The notes below the pieces were generated by a model. That model saw nothing but the letters and a program-made list of their open reading frames with translations. It was not told the origin of the DNA and made no database searches. Shown in pieces: positions 14,964 to 24,166 of a stretch of DNA of 64,000 nt (positions are counted from its first letter, which is position 1; every line of letters starts with the position of its first letter). Origin of the DNA: Pseudomonas sp. JAI120 (lineage in GTDB: Bacteria; Pseudomonadota; Gammaproteobacteria; Pseudomonadales; Pseudomonadaceae). A program made the position numbers and the translations under genes. Where the stretch lies: contig NZ_JACHCZ010000001.1 in assembly GCF_014207255.1 (NCBI RefSeq), positions 1,727,378 to 1,791,377 on the forward strand, read 5' to 3'.

Positions 14964-17900
14964 CAAAGTAAACCGTGGGCGGCACGTTTCCCAGGCTGGG
15001 CCATTGAACGCCGGTGACGATCCGGACCAGGCGTTGTTCATCCAGAGCCCCCTGGACCGTCGCGGCCAGCACGGAATCCTTATGGGATTGGATTGCCGTG
15101 TTGAGCCACTTATCCGAGAGTTTCGTTTTCAACTGAATGGCCCCTCGCTCAAGCCATTGGTACGTCATGTAGTACAGATGGTTCGAACGGGGATGAGTCG
15201 CTATCAATTCATTAGGGCGTATCGTTCCGCGCCGCACCTGCCATTCGTGAAGACTGAAGCCCTGCCCTTCCAGCACGGCCTTGACTGCCGCCTGCTGCGC
15301 GGTACTGCGCTGCGGCGCGAGTTGCTTGCTCTCGGTTCTGAGCCTCGGCTCCAACGTTACATCCGGCCTGAAATCGACACGGGTAAAGCCGGGCGCCTTG
15401 CCTTCGTAACCGATAAGTAAATTGGCGCCCCTCCTTTCAGTGGGCCGCAACAACTTCAGTAAATCATCCGTCTGACCAAGCCTCACGGGGTTTGGGGTCA
15501 ACCAGTCGTCCAGCGTTGCACGCAGGTTAAGCAAATGACTGGCCGTTACCGAGCGAGAAGCGTCTGCCAACTCAATGACCCTTGCGAGCGCAAACTCCCG
15601 GCTCTTGCTGGTCATGGTCGGAAAAGCCCTGCCGATCAATGGCTCGAGCGGCCCATCGAAGAGCGGCGCATGCAACTGCCATTGACCCGATGAAGTGCGC
15701 GAGACCGGAATCGGCTGCTCTCCAAGCGCTGTACCTGTCCAACGCTCGATGTCTACGTGAGCCTTTGAAACCAGCGGTTCGTTCCTGGCGATAAACGCGA
15801 TGTTGTCCAACGGCGCATGCTCGCCTTGGTGCAGCAACCGGTAATAGCCGATCCCCGAGTGCGTTGGCGTGTCATACCTCGGCCCCACGTAGATGGCATC
15901 GTAGGGAAACCCTGGAGCTTCCTGATGAAGATGAAACACACCGTAAGCCGAGCTACCCAACGATTGATTCTCGGGCACCTGGATTCGCCAGTCGGACCAA
16001 TAATTGGCGGGCGCGGATGACTGGCGAATGCGATTTTCCGTCGCATTGCGCGCAATGGGGGGGTGCCAGTCCGCCGGCTGGGCGAGCGCTCGCAACGGGC
16101 TCAGTACCCCCGAACTCGGTCCAGCCACGGGTGCATCTGCCCCAAGCAGCCATTCACCGGGGGAATAAATCGTCAGAATCAGCTCATCCGCCCCCGGTGT
16201 CGTCTTGTTCTTCAGGCGAAAGAACCCCTCATCGCCACGGCGGTATACCGGGAAGTGATGCGTACCTTCGACAATGAAATGCTCGCCGCGCGCAACGTAA
16301 ATGCCCTGCTCGCCCAGCCCGCTCAACGCGACGGCGTCCGCTGGCACACCCTGGCCCCTGAAGCCCTCCACGGGCTTGAGCCGGGTGACCATCGATGGCG
16401 ACTTGGGCAGGCGGGAAACCCGGCCGGGCTGGATGGCCGCCGAGCGGTGGATACGATTCAAGCCGACATCGAGCGAACGCCGCCATGGACGAACCACAGC
16501 GCCCGGCTTCGGTTTGGGGCCGGGAACGAAGGTCAGCAAAAGCTCTATGCTCAAGAACAGCGTGCCGAAAACCACATCTACCGCGTCGCGCCCCTCACCA
16601 CTGTGGTGATAACGCCGCGAGGTCAGTAGCAACTCATACAACTGGTTAACCAACCCGAACAGGGGGGAAAAAACAGATACCAATGCGCGCCGGCGGGTAT
16701 CCTTTTCCTCTTCCAGCCGCAGCTCTCGGTACTTTTCCAGGGTCTTGCCGGAATTGCTGTTGGCCTGGGCCTGATGGTGCAGGTCCAGTACCCGTGCGTG
16801 ATACAACAAGGCCCTGGCATCGCAGTGTGAGGTAGGCACCAGGGCCAGCCAGTTCAGGGAATCGCTGGCAATCTGCTCATGGATCTGTTTTTCGATCTCC
16901 TCGACAAGCGCAGTGGGCAACCGGTGTTTAATGGTGAATGAGCGCACGAACTCGGCGCCGCGCCAGACCCCGTGCGACATCGCATATTCAGGGTTTAGAA
17001 AGGCCAGGCCGAACGATACCGGCGCCCCGCCCAGTGGGCCGGGATGATGAGTAATGGCTTCAAACGCCCAGCCGGGCGCGACATGACGGGCCAGTGCCGC
17101 GACATTATCAGGCCGCGCGCCCATGCTGTTCAGGTACTCCCTGGCGTGCTGCAGGCTGACATGCTCCGTGAGGTTGACGGTATCCGGCGCAGTCGGCCAG
17201 TAGACCACGCAGAGCAGGGAAGACAGGTCGTGGATCACCAGGATTCCGCCGATGTAGCGATCGTGCTGCAGGGTGTGGCCCACCAGATGAACCACGTAGA
17301 GTTGCAATTGATGGCCGTTTTTACGCAGGTGTTCGGGAGTTTCCGCTGCCATCGCGGTATTGAAAAGGCTCTGCGCATTCGCTGTCAGCCCCTGTTGAAT
17401 CGCCGAATACAGATGAACATCGGTGCCGGTCAGCAAAGCGCGCTGGAGCAATTGCGGGACACGCGCGTCACCGTCACTGGACTCACCAGCAGGCGGCGGA
17501 TAAAACACCTTGTTGATCAGCGCCTCGTAGCGGCCTCCTACATCCAGCGACGACACCATGTTGACCAGATAATGTGTGCCCAGCAGCTGTTTCCAGGCCG
17601 CCTGCAGATAGCGCCCGTAGCGGAAACGCCACCAGGTGGGCATCATTTGTGGGTCCAGGTTATGCAGCACCAATTGCAGCAGGCTGAAGGATCTGCGCTG
17701 CGTGCTGGGGGTCAGGATCTCGTTGCGGTCCCCCACCGGACAGGCGCTATCCCATCCGCAGAACCGTCCATCGACCTGGTCCGGCAGCTCGATAAAGGGG
17801 GTGTCGATGTCCAGTTTCGGATACAGGCCATCCTCGCGCAGGCGGGCGACCAAGGCACTGCGGGCAAAGGTTTGCAGATCAGGCAAACGCCGCCTAAGGC

Positions 17901-20160
17901 CCTCTTCAAAAGCCCACGTATTGCCCAGGTAGCGGCTCTGCAAATGTTTGAAGCGGTTACGTTGGGCCACTGCCGCCTTGGCCAGCCACAGCGGCAACTT
18001 TTTTCTCGCACCTGCGGCTTTACGTACCAGGTCGAAATGCGCCCGTGCTTGAATCAGCGCAGCGTTGACGGGTGCGCTGAGGCCCTCCTCCAACTCGACC
18101 GCCAACAACAGGCGGCTCAGTTGGGCATCCTGGGTTTCACTGAAAATACTCGCGAGGTCATTGATACCGCGTTGCAGGCTGACATACCCCTTGACCAGCC
18201 TTTTGAGCGCAAGCAGTACGGGGTTGCCCTCGATGGGGTCGTACCCCACCACCAAGGTTTGACGGCCGACATGCTCACGCACCGCGTTGCGATCCGGCCG
18301 ATCGACATAGCGCCATAACATCGACCCATCCCGACTGCCGAGACTGGCCTTGATGCTGCGGGATAACGCCCCCAAGCGGCTAAAGGTGGCCACGCCGCCC
18401 TCCCGTCCGAAAGCGCAGAGCACCACAGGAGCCCGCTGCCCGTGATCACGGACCGCCGCTGCCCGGGTGACCGCAAACACGCTGTGCAGCGGGTACGTGG
18501 CGTCAGTCCCATTGCCCAACCGCACGCCAAGCACGCGGCAGTCACTGCCCTGGCGCCTGCTGGCCAGCGGCTTGTCCAGCACCTCGACGAGCAGATTCAG
18601 AGCGTCGATGCCAATCAACCCGAGTCGGTGCTGTAACTGGATCGCGCAACGCAGCGTGTCAGTCCACGCGCGGATAACCGTGCCCAGGCGTCTCTGTTTT
18701 CCGTCGGGACGCGCTTTCCAGAAGGCCGCCTGGAACAGTTGCAACTGCGCATTCTTCAACAGCGCGCGCAGTGAGTCCGCCGGCCCCTTGCACTGCGCCT
18801 CAAGCGCCACGAAGTCTCGAAAGGCCTGCGGGTCGTCCAAAGGATCCTGCGGGTCGAGCAGCGACATCAGGCCTTGTTCATAACGCTTGAGCTGTTGCAG
18901 TACGGTGTTCACCGCCAACGTGGGTGCGGTACTGGCGAAAGTGATTTCCTCACGCCGCCGATGCACATCCCAGCCCTGCAACTCACGGCGAATATTTCCC
19001 AGGCGAGCCTTGCCCACCCAGTGTTGCCTGCCGCGTTCTATGTAGGTGAGGAAAGGGGCTGCGCTGATCGTCGGTGGCAGGTGCCCGCTGGAAAACACCT
19101 GCGCGAGGTTAACAGACACCGCACAGGCCAACTCATTTTCCCATTGCCCCTCCAGCACTGCCTGCGCGCTGAACGTCAACGCATCGCCGCGCAACGCCAA
19201 GCCGCGAGCAGCCGCGAGGACAGCGGCGGGCCCGCACACCTCGTGCCGACGCCGCAGTGGCAGGCACTGCCAGAGATCGTCGAACAGCGCGCCATTGATC
19301 AGCGCCAACAGGCCACACTGCATGCGAGCAAAGGATGGGTACTCGTAGAACGTGCGATTTGCGCCCGGGAGATACATCACATGGGGCGCCTCCGTCGGGT
19401 CGCCCTCACGATAAATATGCAGCGCTCCGGGAATCGGCATCAGCCGTGGCCCCATGCCGGGCCACATCAGCTCACACGCCTGGACGCTGGCCAACGGCCC
19501 GCCCGCGCGCTGGCGGGCCTCGACCGTCGGCGCGTCCACCACCGCCTGGACCATTAGCGCCCCGGCGTTCGACAGCTCGTTCAAGTGCCGCGCCACAAAG
19601 GCCTGGTCGGCGAACAGCTGCTTGTGCAGTTCAACCCAGCGCTCTTTGCGGGTCAGCCAGGAACCCGGCTCCAATGCCTGCCAATACGCGCCCTGCACGT
19701 GGGTAAGCCGAGCCAGCAGATTCAGCCCAATGACACGCCGCAACGCCTCCAGGGGGGAAAACGGCAAACGGCGGGACGGGTCGGCCTTGAGGCTGACGAC
19801 CGTAAACTGATTGAGGTTGATCGGCACCGACGGCAAGACCAGCAGCCGTAACGCCCGGTCGGTCAAACTGTCGATCTTTTGTGCCGCGGCCGGCGGCTTG
19901 GGTTCGGTAAACAGCAGGGTATCGGGGTCCAGATCAAAGGCCTGGCGCAACTCGGCGCGGATTACTCGCAGCACCCTGGGGGCTCTAAGGATCAGTCGCG
20001 CCTGGCATTTCGCCGATTCGGCACAACGCAGGTCGACGCCGACGAGCCGATTGATCAAGAGGCTGGGATGAGGACTGGCGTTGATCCGCCGTGTCAGTTC
20101 GGTACGCATGGCCTGCAACGCATCGTTGTCAGGTACATCGGAATCGTCAGGTGAGGTCAC
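14944..20160 (-). CDS. 1738-aa toxin-like protein (dermonecrotic-toxin/DUF6543-like)
   Basis: Very large intact reading frame from GTG 20160 with a weak ribosome site (GAAGA). No N-terminal signal peptide is visible. The layout resembles large Pseudomonas proteins annotated as dermonecrotic-toxin (DUF6543) family: an N-terminal alpha-helical half with YLPGANRTFYEYPSFARMQ, a central YVVHLVGHTLQHDRYIGGIL and LSSLLCVVYWP region, and a charged helix EKYRELRLEEEKDTRRRA. A hydrophobic segment VVFGTLFLSIELLLTFVPGP follows near residue 1220. The C-terminal 500 residues are beta-rich with repeated aromatic/Gly patterns (EQGIYVARGEHFIVEG, GVFHLHQEAPGFPYDAIYVG). Family placement is by resemblance only; no immunity gene or secretion gene is adjacent. 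Confidence 0.6.
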   Translation of the reverse strand: MTSPDDSDVPDNDALQAMRTELTRRINASPHPSLLINRLVGVDLRCAESAKCQARLILRAPRVLRVIRAELRQAFDLDPDTLLFTEPKPPAAAQKIDSLTDRALRLLVLPSVPINLNQFTVVSLKADPSRRLPFSPLEALRRVIGLNLLARLTHVQGAYWQALEPGSWLTRKERWVELHKQLFADQAFVARHLNELSNAGALMVQAVVDAPTVEARQRAGGPLASVQACELMWPGMGPRLMPIPGALHIYREGDPTEAPHVMYLPGANRTFYEYPSFARMQCGLLALINGALFDDLWQCLPLRRRHEVCGPAAVLAAARGLALRGDALTFSAQAVLEGQWENELACAVSVNLAQVFSSGHLPPTISAAPFLTYIERGRQHWVGKARLGNIRRELQGWDVHRRREEITFASTAPTLAVNTVLQQLKRYEQGLMSLLDPQDPLDDPQAFRDFVALEAQCKGPADSLRALLKNAQLQLFQAAFWKARPDGKQRRLGTVIRAWTDTLRCAIQLQHRLGLIGIDALNLLVEVLDKPLASRRQGSDCRVLGVRLGNGTDATYPLHSVFAVTRAAAVRDHGQRAPVVLCAFGREGGVATFSRLGALSRSIKASLGSRDGSMLWRYVDRPDRNAVREHVGRQTLVVGYDPIEGNPVLLALKRLVKGYVSLQRGINDLASIFSETQDAQLSRLLLAVELEEGLSAPVNAALIQARAHFDLVRKAAGARKKLPLWLAKAAVAQRNRFKHLQSRYLGNTWAFEEGLRRRLPDLQTFARSALVARLREDGLYPKLDIDTPFIELPDQVDGRFCGWDSACPVGDRNEILTPSTQRRSFSLLQLVLHNLDPQMMPTWWRFRYGRYLQAAWKQLLGTHYLVNMVSSLDVGGRYEALINKVFYPPPAGESSDGDARVPQLLQRALLTGTDVHLYSAIQQGLTANAQSLFNTAMAAETPEHLRKNGHQLQLYVVHLVGHTLQHDRYIGGILVIHDLSSLLCVVYWPTAPDTVNLTEHVSLQHAREYLNSMGARPDNVAALARHVAPGWAFEAITHHPGPLGGAPVSFGLAFLNPEYAMSHGVWRGAEFVRSFTIKHRLPTALVEEIEKQIHEQIASDSLNWLALVPTSHCDARALLYHARVLDLHHQAQANSNSGKTLEKYRELRLEEEKDTRRRALVSVFSPLFGLVNQLYELLLTSRRYHHSGEGRDAVDVVFGTLFLSIELLLTFVPGPKPKPGAVVRPWRRSLDVGLNRIHRSAAIQPGRVSRLPKSPSMVTRLKPVEGFRGQGVPADAVALSGLGEQGIYVARGEHFIVEGTHHFPVYRRGDEGFFRLKNKTTPGADELILTIYSPGEWLLGADAPVAGPSSGVLSPLRALAQPADWHPPIARNATENRIRQSSAPANYWSDWRIQVPENQSLGSSAYGVFHLHQEAPGFPYDAIYVGPRYDTPTHSGIGYYRLLHQGEHAPLDNIAFIARNEPLVSKAHVDIERWTGTALGEQPIPVSRTSSGQWQLHAPLFDGPLEPLIGRAFPTMTSKSREFALARVIELADASRSVTASHLLNLRATLDDWLTPNPVRLGQTDDLLKLLRPTERRGANLLIGYEGKAPGFTRVDFRPDVTLEPRLRTESKQLAPQRSTAQQAAVKAVLEGQGFSLHEWQVRRGTIRPNELIATHPRSNHLYYMTYQWLERGAIQLKTKLSDKWLNTAIQSHKDSVLAATVQGALDEQRLVRIVTGVQWPSLGNVPPTVYFVKVNPL

Positions 20161-20244
20161 GGCGGTATCTTCATCGTGGAAAACACCTAGCCTATGCAGC
20201 CCATTCCCTCAGGAGGCGCTAGATAATTGAACGCTCTGACATGC

Positions 20245-20271
20245 AAAAAAAAGCCCGCAGTGTGGGCGGGC
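20245..20271 (-). terminator. Intrinsic terminator of uraH
   Basis: On the reverse strand GCCCGC and GCGGGC form a stem that is followed by eight T residues. It lies 45 bases beyond the uraH stop and before the start of the 1738-aa gene. Confidence 0.85.
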
Positions 20272-20316
20272 GAAAAACCAACGAAGAGCTTTGGGGGTGT
20301 GAAGCGAGGTGACGAC

Positions 20317-20670
20317 TCAGCTACCGCGATAGGTGGAGTAGCTGTAAGGCGAAATCAGCAGGGGCACGTGGTAGTGATCCTGCTCGGCGCTGATGCCAAA
20401 GCGCAGCACCACGACGTCGAGGAAGGCCGGCTCCGGCAATTGCACGCCACGGGCGCGATAGTAGTCACCGGCGCTGAATTGCAATTGGTACACGCCACTG
20501 CGGTACGCTTCGCCTTGCAACAGCGGCGCGTCACAGCGCCCGTCGCTGTTGGTCACGGCGGTACTCACAAGCTCCAACTGCGCGCCTTCGACGCGGTACA
20601 GCTCAACCTGGATGGCGCTGCCGGGGCAGCCGTGGGCGGCGTCCAGCACGTGTGTGGTCAGTCGTCCCAT
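20317..20670 (-). CDS. uraH: 5-hydroxyisourate hydrolase
   Basis: 117 aa from ATG 20670 (the upstream in-frame Met is 13 codons earlier and less typical). It hydrolyses 5-hydroxyisourate to OHCU, the step after urate oxidation. The family signatures are the N-terminal MGRLTTHVLDAAHGCPGSAI and the C-terminal tetrapeptide YRGS in SPYSYSTYRGS. The active-site His of TTHVLD and Arg/His residues in DHYHVPLL are present. It faces puuE and is followed by a strong terminator. Confidence 0.95.
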   Translation of the reverse strand: MGRLTTHVLDAAHGCPGSAIQVELYRVEGAQLELVSTAVTNSDGRCDAPLLQGEAYRSGVYQLQFSAGDYYRARGVQLPEPAFLDVVVLRFGISAEQDHYHVPLLISPYSYSTYRGS

Positions 20671-20764
20671 GGGGCGGGGCTCCCTTGCATGAAGTGAAAT
20701 AGGCTGCACCTATACGGGGCATGAAAAAGCCGTTGACGCATCGATTAAGACACTTTTAACAAAA

Positions 20765-20776
20765 ATTGTACACAAT
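20765..20776. promoter_or_regulatory. TTGTAnACAA-like dyad near uraH
   Basis: ATTGT-AC-ACAAT, a perfect 5-2-5 dyad 95 bp upstream of uraH. It resembles the TTGTATACAA sites upstream of the permease and puuE. Confidence 0.45.
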
Positions 20777-20960
20777 AAAAATCACAAAGTTTTGCACACC
20801 CTGCGGCGGCTCGATCCTCTACGCGATTTCCCAGCAAGCCTTGCTTTTTAAAGACCTTTTGTCCGTTTGCTGACCAACTGGGCAAGTTTCTTGCAGTACT
20901 AAATTGAGCCAAGCACCTGGAAAAAATGCGGAAATGCAGACTTACAAAGTGAGCATTAAG

Positions 20961-20970
20961 TTGTATACAA
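20961..20970. promoter_or_regulatory. TTGTATACAA palindrome upstream of puuE
   Basis: Perfect 10-bp palindrome 80 bp before puuE, identical to the core at 12839-12848. It is likely to bind the same unlinked regulator (GntR-type inferred). Confidence 0.55.
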
Positions 20971-21050
20971 TCAGCCCATCGCTGTGACGCCACCCAGTCT
21001 TTCCGCTGGCCGCCACACACTTGCTACCACGAACAAGAAGGAAGACTGCA

Positions 21051-21977
21051 GTGAGCGCTGACTACCCACGCGACCTGATCGGTTACGGCAGTAACCCTCC
21101 TCACCCCCACTGGCCGGGCAACGCACGCATTGCGCTGTCTTTCGTACTCAACTACGAAGAAGGCGGCGAACGCAACATTTTGCATGGCGACAAAGAGTCC
21201 GAAGCCTTCCTCTCGGAAATGGTCTCGGCCCAGCCGCTGCAAGGCGAGCGCAACATGAGCATGGAGTCGCTGTACGAATACGGCAGCCGTGCCGGCGTGT
21301 GGCGCATCCTCAAGTTGTTCAAGGAATTCGACATTCCGCTGACCATCTTCGCCGTGGCCATGGCGGCCCAGCGCCATCCGGATGTGATCCGCGCCATGGT
21401 TGAAGCCGGCCACGAGATCTGCAGCCACGGCTACCGTTGGATCGACTACCAATACATGGACGAGGCCCAGGAGCGCGAGCATATGCTCGAAGCCATCCGC
21501 ATCCTCACCGAACTGACCGGCGAACGCCCGTTGGGCTGGTACACCGGGCGCACCGGCCCCAACACGCGGCGGCTGGTAATGGAGGAAGGCGGCTTCCTCT
21601 ACGACTGCGATACCTACGACGACGACCTGCCCTACTGGGAACCCAACACGCCCAACGGCAAGCCGCACCTGGTGATCCCCTACACCCTGGACACCAACGA
21701 TATGCGCTTCACCCAGGTGCAGGGCTTCAACAAGGGCGATGACTTTTTCGAGTACCTCAAGGACGCTTTCGACGTGCTGTATGCCGAAGGCAGCGAGGCA
21801 CCGAAAATGTTGTCCATCGGCCTGCACTGCCGCCTGATCGGCCGCCCGGCGCGCCTGGCCGCGTTGAAGCGCTTTATCGAATACGCCAAAGGCCACGAAC
21901 AGGTGTGGTTCACCCGCCGCGTCGACATCGCCCGCCACTGGCATGACGTACACCCTTTTCAGGGAGCGGCCAAATGA
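21051..21977 (+). CDS. puuE: Allantoinase PuuE (polysaccharide-deacetylase fold)
   Basis: 308 aa from GTG 21051, with AAGGA upstream; a longer frame from 21021 has no ribosome site. It opens allantoin to allantoate. The NodB-like fold shows RDLIGYGSNPPHPHWPGNAR, EICSHGYRWIDYQYMDEAQE and GWYTGRTGPNTRRLV, typical of PuuE rather than the amidohydrolase-type allantoinase. Cytosolic. First gene of the forward run, with uraD overlapping by 4 bases. Confidence 0.95.
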   Translation: MSADYPRDLIGYGSNPPHPHWPGNARIALSFVLNYEEGGERNILHGDKESEAFLSEMVSAQPLQGERNMSMESLYEYGSRAGVWRILKLFKEFDIPLTIFAVAMAAQRHPDVIRAMVEAGHEICSHGYRWIDYQYMDEAQEREHMLEAIRILTELTGERPLGWYTGRTGPNTRRLVMEEGGFLYDCDTYDDDLPYWEPNTPNGKPHLVIPYTLDTNDMRFTQVQGFNKGDDFFEYLKDAFDVLYAEGSEAPKMLSIGLHCRLIGRPARLAALKRFIEYAKGHEQVWFTRRVDIARHWHDVHPFQGAAK

Positions 21978-22489
21978 GCACCTTCCAGACCCTGAAACCC
22001 TCGACCTTGAGCCGCGACGCCTTCGTCAACGCCTTCGCCGACATCTACGAACATTCGCCGTGGGTGGCCGAAAAGGCTTATGACCTGGGCCAGGACGCCT
22101 CGATCGACCAGATCGAAACCCTGCACCAGCGCATGAGCGACATCTTGTTGAGCGCGGATCACACCAGTCAGTTGGCGTTGATCAACGCTCACCCGGACCT
22201 GGCCGGCAAAGCTGCCGTCCAGGGCCAACTCACCCAAGCCAGCACCGATGAGCAAGCTGGCGCGGGGATTCACCACTGCACGGCCGAAGAGTTCTCACGC
22301 TTCACCGAGCTGAACGATGCCTACAAGGCCAAGTTCAAGTTTCCCTTCATCATGGCGGTAAAAGGCAGCAACCGGCATCAGATCCTGGCCGCATTCGAAA
22401 CGCGCATTCACAACTCGGTAGACGCTGAGTTCAACTGCGCACTGGCCGAGATCAACAAGATCGCGTTGTTCCGTTTACTGACCCTCTAA
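21974..22489 (+). CDS. uraD: OHCU decarboxylase
   Basis: 171 aa. It decarboxylates 2-oxo-4-hydroxy-4-carboxy-5-ureidoimidazoline to S-allantoin. The catalytic His is in [11 protein letters not shown], with [19 protein letters not shown] and [12 protein letters not shown] as other conserved blocks. The start overlaps the puuE stop by 4 bases, showing translational coupling. It completes the urate to allantoin steps with uraH and puuD. Confidence 0.95.
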   Translation: MSTFQTLKPSTLSRDAFVNAFADIYEHSPWVAEKAYDLGQDASIDQIETLHQRMSDILLSADHTSQLALINAHPDLAGKAAVQGQLTQASTDEQAGAGIHHCTAEEFSRFTELNDAYKAKFKFPFIMAVKGSNRHQILAAFETRIHNSVDAEFNCALAEINKIALFRLLTL

Positions 22490-22530
22490 ACGACCATCCC
22501 CAGCCACTCTATTTAAGGCAGACAAGAAGA

Positions 22531-23526
22531 ATGAAAGCTTACGCCGTACCCTTCGAGAAGTTCGTCAACCTGGCCGACGCCCGCCTGGGCACCAAGATCA
22601 TCTCCGTGACGGATGACTGGTTCGCCGACGCCAACCGCCTGTTCCAGCCGACCCCGGCCGTGTGGAAGGAGGGCGTTTTCGATGACAACGGCAAGTGGAT
22701 GGACGGCTGGGAGTCACGCCGCAAGCGCTTCGAAGGCTACGACAGCGCAGTGATCCGACTGGGCGTACCGGGCTCGATCAAGGGCGTGGACATCGACACT
22801 TCATTCTTCACCGGCAACTACCCGCCGTCGGCCTCCCTGGAAGCCTGCTTCCTGGCCTCGGGCGAGCCTGACGACAATACCCAGTGGGTAGAAGTCCTGT
22901 CGGCCGTCGAGTTGCAAGGCAACAGCCACCACTACCACGAGATCAGCAACGACCAGGCGTTCAGCCACCTGCGTTTCAACATCTACCCGGATGGCGGCGT
23001 GGCCCGTCTGCGTGTGTACGGCGTGCCGTTCCGCGACTGGTCGGCAGTGGGCGACAACGAACAGATCGACCTGGCGGCAGCACTGAACGGTGGCCGCGCA
23101 CTGGCGTGTTCCGACGAGCACTTCGGGCGCATGAGCAACATTCTCAACCCCGGCCGTGGCGTCAACATGGGTGATGGCTGGGAAACCGCCCGTCGTCGCA
23201 CGCCAGGCAATGACTGGGTGATCGTCGCCCTGGGCCACCCCGGCGAAATCGAGAAAATCATCGTCGACACCCTGCACTTCAAGGGCAACTACCCGGACAC
23301 CTGCTCGATCCAGGGCGCCTTCGTGAAGGGCGGCACCGACAGCCAGATCGAAACCCAATCGCTGTTCTGGCGCGAACTGCTGCCGGCACAGAAACTCGAG
23401 ATGCACGCCGAACACACCTTCGCCGAGCAGATCAAGGCACTGGGCCCGATTACCCACATCCGCTTGAACGTGTTCCCGGATGGCGGTGTGAGCCGCCTGC
23501 GTGTACTGGGTAAAGTTTCGAAGTAA
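22531..23526 (+). CDS. alc: Allantoicase
   Basis: 331 aa, normal length. It hydrolyses allantoate to urea and ureidoglycolate. Two tandem jelly-roll repeats are visible: the first has [20 protein letters not shown] and [20 protein letters not shown], the second [20 protein letters not shown] and [20 protein letters not shown]; both end in a HIRLNV/HLRFNI-FPDGGVxRLRV motif. 41 bases after uraD. A REP hairpin and allA follow. Confidence 0.95.
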   Translation: MKAYAVPFEKFVNLADARLGTKIISVTDDWFADANRLFQPTPAVWKEGVFDDNGKWMDGWESRRKRFEGYDSAVIRLGVPGSIKGVDIDTSFFTGNYPPSASLEACFLASGEPDDNTQWVEVLSAVELQGNSHHYHEISNDQAFSHLRFNIYPDGGVARLRVYGVPFRDWSAVGDNEQIDLAAALNGGRALACSDEHFGRMSNILNPGRGVNMGDGWETARRRTPGNDWVIVALGHPGEIEKIIVDTLHFKGNYPDTCSIQGAFVKGGTDSQIETQSLFWRELLPAQKLEMHAEHTFAEQIKALGPITHIRLNVFPDGGVSRLRVLGKVSK

Positions 23527-23536
23527 GCAGTGAATC

Positions 23537-23571
23537 CCTGTGGCGAGCGGGCTTGCCCCGCTCGCCACAGG
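23537..23571. repeat. REP hairpin, GTGGCGAGCGGG type
   Basis: CCTGTGGCGAGCGGG and its reverse complement form a 15-bp stem around a five-base loop, between alc and allA. This is a second REP family, different from GTGGGAGGGG. Confidence 0.85.
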
Positions 23572-23611
23572 AACTGAATGACACAACACAGAATTCGGAT
23601 AAGAGACAGCC

Positions 23612-24115
23612 ATGCGCACACTGATGATCGAACCCTTGACCAAAGAAGCCTTCGCCCCTTTCGGAGACGTTATCGAAACCGACGGCAGCGATCACTTCAT
23701 GATCAACAACGGGTCGACCATGCGCTTTCACAAGCTGGCAACGGTAGAAACCGCACAGCCTGAAGACAACGCGATCATCAGCATCTTCCGCGCCGACGCG
23801 CTGGATATGCCGCTGACCGTGTGCATGCTGGAGAGACACCCGCTGGGCAGCCAGGCCTTCATTCCGCTGCTCGGCAACCCCTTTCTGATCGTGGTCGCGC
23901 CACTTGGCGATGCACCTGTATCAGGCTTGGTCCGCGCCTTCGTCACCAACGGCAGGCAGGGCATTAATTACCATCGCGGCGTCTGGCACCACCCGGTGCT
24001 GACGATCGAAAAGCGGGATGACTTCCTGGTGGTTGATCGCAGTGGCACAGGCAATAACTGCGATGAGCATTTTTTCAAAGAGGATGAGCGGTTGATCCTC
24101 GCCCCCCACCAATAA
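23612..24115 (+). CDS. allA: Ureidoglycolate lyase
   Basis: 167 aa. It splits ureidoglycolate to glyoxylate and urea, the end of the pathway here. The signature is LTKEAFAPFGDVIE, CMLERHPLGSQAFIPL, NGRQGINYHRGVWHHPVL and the acidic C-terminus (NNCDEHFFKEDERLIL). A cupin fold is expected. Follows alc after a REP hairpin and precedes puuD by 51 bases. Confidence 0.95.
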   Translation: MRTLMIEPLTKEAFAPFGDVIETDGSDHFMINNGSTMRFHKLATVETAQPEDNAIISIFRADALDMPLTVCMLERHPLGSQAFIPLLGNPFLIVVAPLGDAPVSGLVRAFVTNGRQGINYHRGVWHHPVLTIEKRDDFLVVDRSGTGNNCDEHFFKEDERLILAPHQ

Positions 24116-24166
24116 GAGAAGGCCGGATCACCCGACAACAAGGGTGACAGGCGAGAGGTAAAGACT

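Larger units (their letters stand above)
20671..21050. promoter_or_regulatory. uraH/puuE divergent control region
   Basis: A 380-bp gap without genes. It is AT-rich near 20750-20790 and holds two operator-like dyads, ATTGT-AC-ACAAT (20765-20776) and TTGTATACAA (20961-20970), 190 bp apart. AAGGA precedes the puuE GTG. No -35/-10 pair stands out clearly. Confidence 0.55.
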
